A stretch of DNA of 64,000 bases from Metopolophium dirhodum (taxonomy: Eukaryota; Arthropoda; Insecta; Hemiptera; Aphididae): assembly GCF_019925205.1 (NCBI RefSeq), contig NC_083560.1, positions 97,864,083 through 97,928,082 of the forward strand, given 5' to 3'. Below, one piece after another: positions 24,901 through 36,900 of this stretch. Under the pieces are notes generated by a model. It worked only from the letters and a program-made list of their open reading frames with translations. It searched no databases and was not told the origin of the DNA. Each line of letters starts with the position of its first letter. Within the stretch, counting starts at the first letter, position 1. The position numbers and the translations under genes are program-made.

Positions 24901-27900
24901 AATATAAATGCAAACAATAATTCTTTGCAAGAATTAACATGTTCCTACAAATACCAACTCTTATGTCTACAAAACAATTCATGTTGGCAATTAAATAAAT
25001 TAAGCACATTTTACCAAAGTACATCATAGTTGAACATTGCGTTGTCTGTGATTAACTCTGGTATACTAATTGTCTAGTTGACCTGTTAATCTGTTCAATA
25101 ATTTGTTTAATATTTCAATATGAGCCGCAAGATAAGTGATATTTGGTCTCATTTCACTGTCATTGAAAACACAACATATATGCTAGGTGTATGATTTGTA
25201 AAAAAAAATATTCTTTTAAAACTAGCTTTACAAATTTAAAAACGCATTATTCTAACATATATTGGATAGCAATAAGTACAAAAAACCAAGTAAGTTAATT
25301 TAAAAATTTTGAAATAAAGTATAGTAAATACAAAATAGGTACTGATGTACCTACTGATACACTAAACAGTATTATTAAATAAGTTTATTTTTCTGTAGTC
25401 GAACAAAGTTAACAAAGAAATCGTTGATGATCCTGGTCAAACGTCTAGTGATCAATTTCCCGCATCTTCTTCAAATATGGTACCAAATACAACTCCATCA
25501 TTTTTAAAAATCCAACTTCATCAACATCTATTCAAAATTCAATAGTTCATATCCGCAAAAGAAAATAAACTAATATTTTAGAATACGTACTAAGAAAAGT
25601 GACATTTGACGCACAAAATAAAATTGACGATGTCCTTATCCAAAGATCACTAAAGATTTTCAACCATTGAAGATGGTCGAAGACGAAGGTTTTAGGCACT
25701 TTGTTCATCTGCTAAATCCTTCATATAAAATACCAAACTGCCATACATATATTTAATGGAACATAATTTAACAATATTTTAATAACATGTAACCGGTTCC
25801 ATATTTCCTACAACATGTTAAAGACATGTTTCTATAAAATGGGAGATACCATTTATTTTCAATATTTAAAGGAACACATGTTTATAATATTTTAGTAACA
25901 TGTTACCGTTTCATATTTCCTTAAGACATCTTAGAAACATGTTTCTATAATATGGGAGGAACCATTTATTTTCAATATTTAATAGAACATATGTTTATAA
26001 TATTTTAGTAACATGTTACCGTTCCATATTTCCTAAAACATCTTAGAAACATGTTTCTATAATATGAAAGAAACTATTTATTTTCAATAATAGATAGAAC
26101 ATACAAGGTGTTCAAAATATGATTTCATAACATATTTCCAAGAACACTTAAAACACATATGACTAAAATGTGCACATGTTCTGAATGCTGTGTAGGTTTT
26201 GAGCTGTTTACAGACATTGTCAGTTTTCAATTTGTATAGTTTTTTTTTTCTATAAATATCAATTAAATTTTATTTGTTGGGTAAAAAAGCGTGAAAATTT
26301 AATGCAAGGCTCTTGATATATTGTTACAATAGCAGTTGAAAAATATTAAAAATACACAGGCAATTTTTTTTTGTATAAGCATTTAAAGTTCGAATTTTGA
26401 CAAAATGTATCAAATTTTATAATTTAATAATTATTTTGTTCCTGAAAATTTATAAAATTTATAAAATGTTCAACTTTTATAATTAGTATTATAATGGAAT
26501 ACCTTGACTATTAGACATATTCGTAGTGACATAAATTATGCTGCGTGGTTTATTATTATTGGGTCACCAGGATAAATAAATTAGGTATGTCAGTAACTCG
26601 TGATACACATGTCTGTGACGTATTTCCCCAACTGGTTATGTCATGGAGTGGTGGTGTTGTTTTTGGCGGCGGTGGATTAGTGAGAAAAGGAGAAATACTT
26701 ACATCACAGTACATGGCAGGGTGGAGGGTAGATGTGCGATTTGTTTCAAATTTATCAAGCGTATTTATAATATTTTATATTACGCGGTCACAGATCATAT
26801 TGAAAAGACATAATCTGTGCTATTATTGTTGTAATGTAGGTATTTCGCCTTACGTAGTTGCGTATTACTGTTATAGTCATAGCTCGGCTATAGTAAAATA
26901 ATATACATATAGTCATATAGTATAATAAAAACGGCTACAAGCAGTGGCTACAAGCGGCACGTGCACTACCTACCCAAACTCAAGAAAAAATTAAAACATA
27001 AATCATAATAATACAACTAAGTACTTATAGTGTTATTAAGATTATTTTTAAAAATAAAAAACAAATTCAGAATATTAAATAAATTATTTATAATATTAAT
27101 TGGATTGGGTTATTTCGATGACCAAACTGCCGCGCACGGTTGCCCGCGACGAAACGGTATCGGTGTGTATTAGTGCAGTAGTGCACATTTGTACAGTATA
27201 AAAATTAAACAAGTTGAAATATGCAACCGGCGTTATAATGGAGGTAATATGCACATAACCAATTAAATTATTTGCAGCGAATTATTTTCGACGTCACCGC
27301 ACCGTTGCGCGTCGGTATAGGCACTATAATTTATTTTTACTCATTCGTTTATTATATTCCGATTATCAGCTGATAAATAATGTTAGTTGATCATTATCGG
27401 AAATTCAAAACTACAATCGTGTTTCTGTTTAAAAATTTAAACAAAATAAAAACTAATTGATGAATAACTAAAATTTGTAAACAATTATTTAATACAATTT
27501 ATAATATATATATGTTATATGTATAGTATATTATATATATATATATAAATAATATTGTTATATTTTTTTTTGATGTGCACTACTTCATTAAAAACCCACG
27601 GGCCGCCACTGGCTACAAGCTAATAGACTAAGTCCGTTTATAATCATTCCTGACAAAATTAAGAAATCGTGATTTTTATTTTATAGGCAGAACATAATAA
27701 AACATACATAAGAACTAATGAACACCACCATCGCTCAGCATGGGAGGAGAACTTCCACCATATTAACAGACACAACGAAGAGGCTGAAGGTGGAAAACAC
27801 AATTACACGCTAAATTTGAATCATTTAGCTGACATGGTAATCAATTTTTTCATCCTAAAATAATAGTTACAGGTACTATTTTGGTTAAACAAAAAGTTTA

Positions 27901-30900
27901 TGATATATACTGGTAGAACATTTATTTCTGAACCTAAAGTGTCTACTTTGGTATGCAGTAAAATGTTATTTTTAAATTTTGATTTTGAAATGTGGCAAAT
28001 AAAACACTAAGCAGTACAGTAAGTAGTTAGTAAGTACTCTAGGTGTACCTCGTCGTTGAGTAGATCACTTTAATGGATGTGTTAAATTTGAATTCAATAA
28101 TAAATCATGGAATACCTACAAAAAATGATTGTTTGCGAAAACGATCAGTAGTATGTTTTTGGGGCTTCTGCTTTCAGCTAATACTTTAACGCTATAGTAG
28201 AGACCGGAATAATTCCAAAATAAGGGTCCGGTGCAAGAACCGGCTATCTCCACTTTTTGAAATTGTTCAGTAGAAATAAATAACGAAATAAAAATATTTC
28301 TAATTGAGGTATAAATATAATATAAACATAATTGAATTCTTCGTATGAAGAGCTATCTATATGTATATATAAATTTACATTTTACATTATTTTAAGTACA
28401 TTAATTAAATAGTATAAATAAAAAAACACGGAGATACCTGGTTATTGCACCGAATTAAATTTTTTTTTTTCGTTTTTTGACCTTATATCAATTTTATGTT
28501 GAAAATATAATCATAAATATTAAAAATTTGCAAAACTTTAAAACTATGTATTATAGTTATGTTTTACAAAACAGTATAGAATAATACAACATATTCTTGA
28601 TTTATAATAATAAATTCACTAAAAAAAAGTGGAGATGGCTGGTTATTGCACCGAATCTTATGATTTATAAAAATAAAAAAAATATTACTGTTTGTTTTAC
28701 CCTTAATTTTTGACCTATTTAACATACAAATAATAAATTATGTTCACTTTTCGATATATCGGACAATTTACTGCACTACTGAAGTCGAAAATTCAAACAT
28801 TTTAACTACAAAAAAAGTGTTAGGAGACACAAAAAACAAAACACATCGTTGCAAAGCCAATCACGTATAACCAATTAATAAATACCATATTTATTAATAC
28901 ATCGTTATTAATATATAACAAAAGAAAAAACCGAGTAACTAGGTATTACAAGTAAAACAAAATATTTAAACAATGAAATAAAATAACTCATACTTTATAA
29001 AAATTTAAAAAAATAGTATCTATGTAAAAGATACTATATTAAACAAAATATTAAAAAAACGAAATAAAATAACTCATACTTTATAAAAATTTAAAAAAAT
29101 AGTATCTATGTAAAAGATACTATATTAAACAAAATATTAAAAAAACGAAATAAAATAACCCATACTTTATAAAAATTTAAAAAAATAGTATCTATGTAAA
29201 AGATACTATATTAAACAAAATATTAAAAAAACGAAATAAAATAACTCATACTTTATAAAAATTTAAAAAAAATAGTATCTATGTAAAAGATACTATATTA
29301 AACAAAATATTTAAAAAACGAAATAAAATAACTCATACCTTATGAAAATATAAAAATAAAAATAAAAATAACATTAAACAATGTGATATTAATATTAGGA
29401 ACATTATATTTTAGTTTTCGGAATTTTGCATATCATATTAAACAGTTTCGACGACTAGATCGTTATAGAACCATAAAGAATTTGGTGGGACATATTTCGC
29501 TGCCAGGTCTTGGACATCCCGAAATTTATCCTCTTTAATTTTTAAAATTTCTGGGTGTAATAGTGATAAATAATTATTGTTTTCTTCGGGGAACTTCAAT
29601 ATAGATGATTGTTTTTGTAGATGAAACTCTTCGAATCCTACTGAATTATGGTACACAGTACAGAATAAACCTTCCATTTTATATTCCATACGCCTATAGG
29701 CCATAATGGTAAACTTATGGTTGTTAACACTTTTTAATGTTTTCTTAAACAACGGTTGTGTGTAATCCGAAAAGTTGAAAATCATTTCTCGAGATACATC
29801 TATCACATGAAATTTTTTGGATGTTTTTTTTACAATTTCTTTGTAGGTTTTTGGTAAATATATTCGTTCAACTTTTCTTTTAACTTTTTCAATCAACCCG
29901 AAACATCGATCACACGGCAAAAAGCTATGTCCCGGCTCTGGATACCGATGTGTGATATATTCTAAGTTGAACATCTTAGATTGAATTACTGTATATAAAT
30001 ATTGGAAGAGGCTATTATTTTTGTTCTGCGAGCTACAGTTGTCTGTAAATATATAAATGTTTTTTACACCTGGCGCGAGTTTATTTTTAAGAAAATCGTG
30101 AATGAAACTAATAACATCGTTTTTTCCTTTTTTGGCAATCGACTCGTCGTACATGTAGTGGTATGATTGGCCTGTCTTTCCTGAATAAATACAAAAATTA
30201 TATACCCATATTTGGCGTTTATAAAATACATCACCACACGGAATGTGTGGCAATGGCATATTCTGCTGAAAATCAAAACTTAATACCTCGATTTCTTTAT
30301 TCGATTTAGCTTTTTCAACAAATAATTTTAAATCATTATAAAACATCTCTGCTTTGCTTATATGAATTTCTTTTTCTGATTCAAACTGAAGTTTTAGTTC
30401 TTGATCAGTTTCATGGTCAATTATATTTTTTAATCGGTCACAAGTTTGACACGTGTCAGTTCTTGGAGTACCAAAAGATAGATTGAAATTATTTTTAAAA
30501 TGTTCAGAAAAATAATCATATTTAACTATGGGTTTAATATTTTTCTCGCCTCTTTTTATTAATTCAAATTTTTCAGGTTCATTTTTTTCTAAATACAGCT
30601 TGTACATTTTAGAAATGTTAAGTTCGGGTGATAAATAGTTAACATTGGAGTTGTCAGATCGGCTATAATGAGATTGGATTTTAGGAAAACTGTTAATGTG
30701 CGCATTTATTTTAAATGTAATGTCAGTTGATATTCTATTTGATCGGTTCGTATGTTTGCCTCGTAAATCTTCTGGACTTGCCTTATAACTTTTAATATGG
30801 TTAATAAGTCTCTCCAAATCTGACGAGGATATATCCCAGTCTTCGAGTACAATATTACGTATAGCATCATCGTTCATGATGTTATATTTTATAAATAATA

Positions 30901-33900
30901 TAATAAAAGCAAAATAAATTAAAATGTATCGATTATAAGTTATAACAGTAAATAACTATTTAAATTAACAAAATATATAAACTTTATAAGTTATAACAAA
31001 AAACGAATAGTAAATTTACGAAATATATTATAACTTACTGATAAAATAATATTATGCTATCATCTCGCGCACTATTATACAGTGTTGCCATGTCTCGGTG
31101 CAATAACCGGGTATCTCCGGAGATAGCCGGTTGTTGCACCGTAACCTGTATACCAGACATCTCCATTTGTATGATATTAAGCTATCTAATGAACGGATAT
31201 AGCCGATTATTGCACCGAAATGTAGACAAAATTCTTTGTTATCAGAAAATGTAAAAACATGCATTTTCAAAAAAAGTGGAGATAGCCGGTTCTTGCACCG
31301 GACCCTTCATAACTATTACAATATGCACTGAAAATTCAGGCGCTGATCTAGAACTAAAATTGAGGGGGGGGGGGGGGGTCATATTTACGAAAAGACAAAA
31401 ACTTAATACACAGTTAAGACATAATAAAATAGGAACTTTATTGATAATTGTTGTTTTAATTAATTAAATGACAAAGTTTAGTCTCCTTTGTTTTGTTTTT
31501 CCAAATCTGGTTATAATGTCATCAACATTTACTGCTATATTCTTGTGAATATTGAGTAAAGCGAGACCAGTGAGGCGTTCCTCTCCCATGTTTGAACGAA
31601 GCCACGTCTTAAGGCGCCTGAGAGCGGAGAACGATCGCTCCGCTGTATCTGCACTTACAGGAAGTGTTGCGAGTATTTGCAATAGAACATTTATATTTGG
31701 GTATAAATCTGTGTCACACTGTTCTATTACCTGAGGTAAGAATTCCGGTACTTTATTTCCACTTTCTACTTCACGTTTCCATTTTGTAACCCAAAGCTGA
31801 AATTCTGACAATACCGTAGATATATGAGGCCTGTGTAGAAGTTCAGTGTAGTTTTTAACTGCTTCCCGTACGGCTACCAAATCAACTTCTGAGTAAACAG
31901 TTTTTGGTAAAAATACACCCAAATTAAACAATGAAAGCACCTCTGGAGATAGTCGTTCTTCTAAATCTGCTATTATTGAATCCAAGAGAGGAATATATAT
32001 ACTTTTGCGAAAATATTCTTCTGCAGTTTGACCTGGCTGATTATTTTCTCGGTGCTTCTGTCTAGGAACAATTCTTGGTAATCTTATCTCCACATCTAAC
32101 TGCTCGAAAATCTCTTTTGACTCTGAAAATAATTGCTGGAAAACAACATCACTATTTGTTCTCTTTTGCTTCAGAAGAAAAATAGTGTCTTTCATTGCGT
32201 CGGTTGCCCTTTTCAAGTCAATAGACGAAGTCTGAAGAAAACGGCTAAGTGACACAGTTGTTCCCAAAATGTAAAATATTAATACATTAAATAAAAAGTC
32301 ATAAATTTTTTTTTACAAATCTATAAATCATCACATACCTAAGACATCATTCAAACATACTGATGCAATAATGAACTCAGAACTACATAAATCATGTCGG
32401 AGACATTGAGCATCACTCGCGGTTTTACACCCAAGTTGTAATTCGGTGCAGGGCATTACATATTTTGACAAAGTTATCGCCTTGAAATTGTAAGTGTCCA
32501 TCATGCCTTTCAACCCAACGAGTTTCACATATTCCTTGTAGAGCCATTCCTTCAAGCTCCTCTTCAAAGAATTTGTGCCGTTTTGCTGACGCATTAGCAA
32601 AAGCTACTACTTTCCTCATAGTTGCTGAAGCATTACGACAAGCCGAAACTTTTGAAGATTTGGCTAATGAATTGTTTAAAATATGGTTGTTGCATGGACA
32701 ACGCTTAGCGTTAGTGGCTTTTTTAGAAAGTTCATGAACTGCACCCTTAGTTTCAGAGCAGCTATCTGTACCAATACCAACACACCATGCCAAATCAATA
32801 TCAAATTTAAAACAAAGATCTTCCACTATACGTGACAATTCAACGCCTGTCAAACGACGCTCTGCTCTTGCGTCCTCAAAATGAATCATCTCGTAAGCAT
32901 CGCAAAAAGTTAAAAATCCTCCTTGATTACTCCATTATAGAAATATCGAATGGAGAGACTCAGCTGCTCAGTGTGAGAGATATCAGTTGTTTCATCAAAT
33001 ATTAATGAAAATAATTTCGCTTCCTTTACTCTAGCTAAAATAGCTTCTTGAATCAAATCTTTACATGTATCGATCAGTTCGTTTTGCACTGTTTTGCTGA
33101 TATATGTTGCATTGGAGTTTGCTACTTCTAAATGTTGACGCAGATTTGAGTCACCTGACTCGATACGAAACCTTAGGAGAGCTCTAAAATTCCCCTCTTG
33201 ATTTGCTACCACGCTATTTTGCTCATTTTTGTGAACATTTAGAATTATTTTTCCGTCGTCCCTATGCCCACGCAGGGGAATATTTTGGCGGCCACATAAT
33301 ACAATTGTACTGACAATTGGTCGCAAACGATCTCTATTTTCTTTTACCTGCGCCATTCGCTGCTTACAGACTTGGTTAGCAACATTAAGGTCAGGGTTAT
33401 GGTAAGTTACAAGAAAACTTTTCCCAGCTTCGACCGACATTTGGTGATATTTATTTCGCTGGTGTGTTAATAGAGACCCCTTTTCTCCAAGTAGGTCATC
33501 AAAAGCTTTTAAAGGTTGTTGAACAAGCCGTTTAAGAGGCGTATTTGTTTGAACTCCACCACCTGAGCCTGAAGCAAATAGAGCACAATACTTGCAATAC
33601 AGCCCCTGGTCTTTGTGTGATAAAACGAGCCAATGGAATTTATTAAGATGTGATCTTTGAGCGTACTTTTTGGTTTGTTTTCCATTCTTGGTGACCACAC
33701 AAAAAGGAAATTCGTAATTTATAGGTGGCATCCAGTGTTTTTCGAGAAGATTAGCTTTTGAAGAATTGTCAATGCTTTTGCTTCTTATAAAACAACCAAT
33801 ATCTGAAGAGTAATCAAAATTGATATGGGAGTCGTTTTTCTGTTCAGATTTAGATGCAGATAACGTATTCGTACACGGAATGTCAATCGCCAAATTATTT

Positions 33901-36900
33901 CTATGGTCAGAATTAGGTACCGAAGTAGATATAGATGACTCGTTTTGTCGATTGTCAGACCCAAGTTTTGGCTTCTTACTGAAGAATGTGTCTATTTTTC
34001 TTACCGACCCACTATTTCTTTTAAATGAATCACCCTACATAAAATACAGAAAGACATTTCAAACATTTTATACTAAGATAAAATGAAAATACAAAAAAAA
34101 AAACTATAGTTAAATAGGGAATGCAAAATGTTTTTACAGAGGGATATTTATAATTTTAGTTATTTTTGTATACCTATAGATTATAAGTAATTTTCTATTG
34201 GTATAGAATAAATAATATATCAGAAATCAAAATCACTACTACTTATTAAATATTTTATCATTTAACAAATAAAAAAAATTATATTTATAATATTATTTTT
34301 TTTTATTGTGCTACCAATATTAAACTATACCAGTAACAACCTATTTAAGTATTAACAATCAACCATGTTGCCGTTGAATATGATAATTATAAAATAAAAG
34401 TCCTTGATATATGACGAGAAACTTAAGATTTATGAATCAAAAAATTGAATTTGCATTATAAATAAAGATATATTAAAAATGTTATAAAAGTATTGCACAC
34501 TTTTTAATTTGTTGCTACACATTTCATAATTGCTACTGCATTGCGGGATCACATTTTAAGTATAGCTTGTATTTTTTCTATAATTTTAATCAAATATAAT
34601 TAACTTATATTTAACGACTATAAGATATCGCTATAAACATATTATGAATTAGTTCATAGTGTTCGTACTTTATTTTAATAACGAAAAATAAATAATTTGG
34701 AATTTAAAATTTAAAATTTAAAATTCAATTATCTGTTAGTATGTTATAAATTATATAAACTTAATTTTTATACAAAATACATGTTTTTACTACGGATGTG
34801 TCCCTCAAGATTTCTAGAAAATAATACGTCCACTGCATAAAAGGTTGTAGACTCCTAATATAAACTATTAGCTTATACATTATAATCATTTGAATAATAA
34901 AATGCTCGATTGAAACTTCATTCGAATAGGAATTGCATCGATTATTACAATAATTATAATTATATACTCACCATAGTTTTTTTTCGTACTCGACGACTGA
35001 TGCACGTGTCCCAGACGTTCACAGCAAAATAAAATGATTCAATAAGCAGTCAAACATTTAACGTTGTATATGGTATTTTCAATTTTGTAACAAATTATTA
35101 GAACGCAAATTAGTGATTAGCGGTGGCTGCGTCGCCATTCCAAGTACCTATATAATATATAGACGTACGCGTGTAGACTGTAGGTAAGTGTAAGTGTACC
35201 TTATATTATTATACGGGTTGAAAATAATATTTCCGTCGAACGACGAACATATTCTTTCCGCCGATTTCTTATTAATTATCGTCAATCGTCAATCAGTTTA
35301 TAAACACTATTAATATTCTTAGAAAATATATGTTTATTGGAAATCATGATTTTATGAACAAGTGGTGATTTAGTTTAAATGCAGGCTGTAGCCTGTAGGT
35401 AGCTATATAATATAATATATAAATAAAATATGTTCTATATATTATATTTTATATATTTTTTTTTTTTTGAAAAACAAATCTGTGAAACATTAAAAACACA
35501 ATTTCTGGATATTTTAATTTTTAAATAAAAATAAAGGACTTAATTTTGATTTTTTGGGGTGGATCATGACCCCCATGACCCCCCCCCCCCATAGATCCGC
35601 GCCTGAGTCTGAAATGTGGAAAATATGCAAAGCTGGATGGTAAAAATATGAGTCACTATGCACAAATAGTTGAGAACAATGCTCAAATATGCATCACCAA
35701 TTTATAGGTACTACTTTAAACCAAAAACAACAATTTATAAACAAAAATTTCCACCGTAAATATCGAAAACCCCGTTTGAGCACCTCTCTGGGTTTTAATT
35801 TCCCCTTTTTAAATAAGCATAAAGCACTTAAAGATAATGTAGCGTTCTAATGATGAAATTATTTTTAAAATCTGGTTAGCCGTTCTTGAGTATTTGGTCT
35901 AACATTAGCATTGATTTTATATCACTTCAATATATTATGAAGTATGCATATTTCCATTTTCCCCATATAACATACCTAGTTGCTAAGGGGCAAATGATTA
36001 CCTATTTTATTAATTATTTTGTGTTATAGACCTGGGGTAAATGAAAATAACATTTTTTTAAACAAATCAGTAAATTAATCAATTTCAAACTTAATATCAG
36101 ACTTCAATATTAAACTTGGACAGAATAAAATAAAAAAAACCACTTATCATATATGATATTAACAACAAAATATTCTTCAGACTTTTTAAATTCAAATATT
36201 AATAGTTAGGTTAGGTACTAACAGTCTTATTTTATTATAAAAAGGTACTATTAGGTATACCAAACAAAACAGTAAATTAATTTTAAACTTAATATCAGAC
36301 GTAAGATATTAGACATATACAATACCAATAAATTTAATTTTTTTTATCATTTTTCATTCACTGAAAAGTATATATAATTTTCCTGTTTTTCTTTGGTACT
36401 ATTGGAGAAGGAAGATTCATAATTACCATTTTTATTCGTATGGAAGAAATGTAATTTTCTATTACAATAAATTTGTTACTATCAGCCAGTGGCGTATCCA
36501 GAATTTTTCTTTTTTTTTGGGTGGGAGTGTAGGGGGGAAAAAACAATGTAATATATTAAATTGTTTTGAATTTTGTGTGTTTTTATTATAATCAATAAAT
36601 ACATTAAATATCTTATTACTATCTTAGAACGCTGATATTAAAGTTGAAATATTTAATATATTTTTTTTTTAAAACTATACATTTTTAATTTTCGTTTTGA
36701 TTTTGATTTTTTAGCGAGTTCATCTATAACAACATTAATATCCACTTTAATATCACGATGGATATTTAGTGAGGCAAAAATAGTGGCGTGGTGTCCTTTT
36801 CTTATCCATGAGGCCAACAAAATGTGCACACACCCACCACCTATAAAACAAAAACCGCATCTTTTGAGGAGACTTAAGGAGTTAGGCCCATCGTCGCAGA

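Larger units (their letters stand above)
21836..26196. mobile_element. Unclassified 4.4-kb TIR element with repeat-rich ends
   Basis: Ends CCCACATAG (left) and CTGTGTAGG (right, reverse complement CCTACACAG) stand inside an R1 copy. Comparison with intact R1 suggests a duplicated TTT of about 3 bp. The left 450 bp repeat ATATTATGAACATAT-like words. The right 350 bp hold three tandem units of about 113 bp. The interior has a G+C-richer block (23860-24480), a minus-strand small gene (22730-23297) and a plus-strand BED/hAT-like gene (25120-25745). The short duplication and the end sequence do not fit hAT, so an inner hAT may be nested in another element. Confidence 0.5.
28222..31307. mobile_element. 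3.1-kb TIR element carrying a DUF7869-type gene
   Basis: The outer 37 bp at 28222-28258 and 31271-31307 are perfect inverted repeats, starting AAGGGTCCGGTGCAAGAACC. A 23-bp motif contained in them, CGGTGCAATAACCGG plus TATCTCC, recurs inside at 28430-28452, 28631-28653, 31096-31118, 31119-31141 and 31195-31217 in both orientations. The two copies at 31096-31141 form a head-to-head palindrome. An intact 479-codon gene (29438-30877) and an 86-bp tandem array lie inside. No clear target duplication was found. The perfect ends and intact gene suggest recent activity. Confidence 0.85.

Noticed and set aside
26545..26901. 118-codon open frame on +
   Set aside because: Low-complexity Gly/Val/Tyr-rich translation, no motif, no splice or promoter context; probably chance.
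28985..29340. Regular repeat array that could suggest CRISPR
   Set aside because: The units are contiguous 86-bp tandem copies with no unique spacers, and the DNA is eukaryotic.
33820..34086. 88-codon + frame
   Set aside because: Antisense shadow of the ZMYM-type hAT coding exon.
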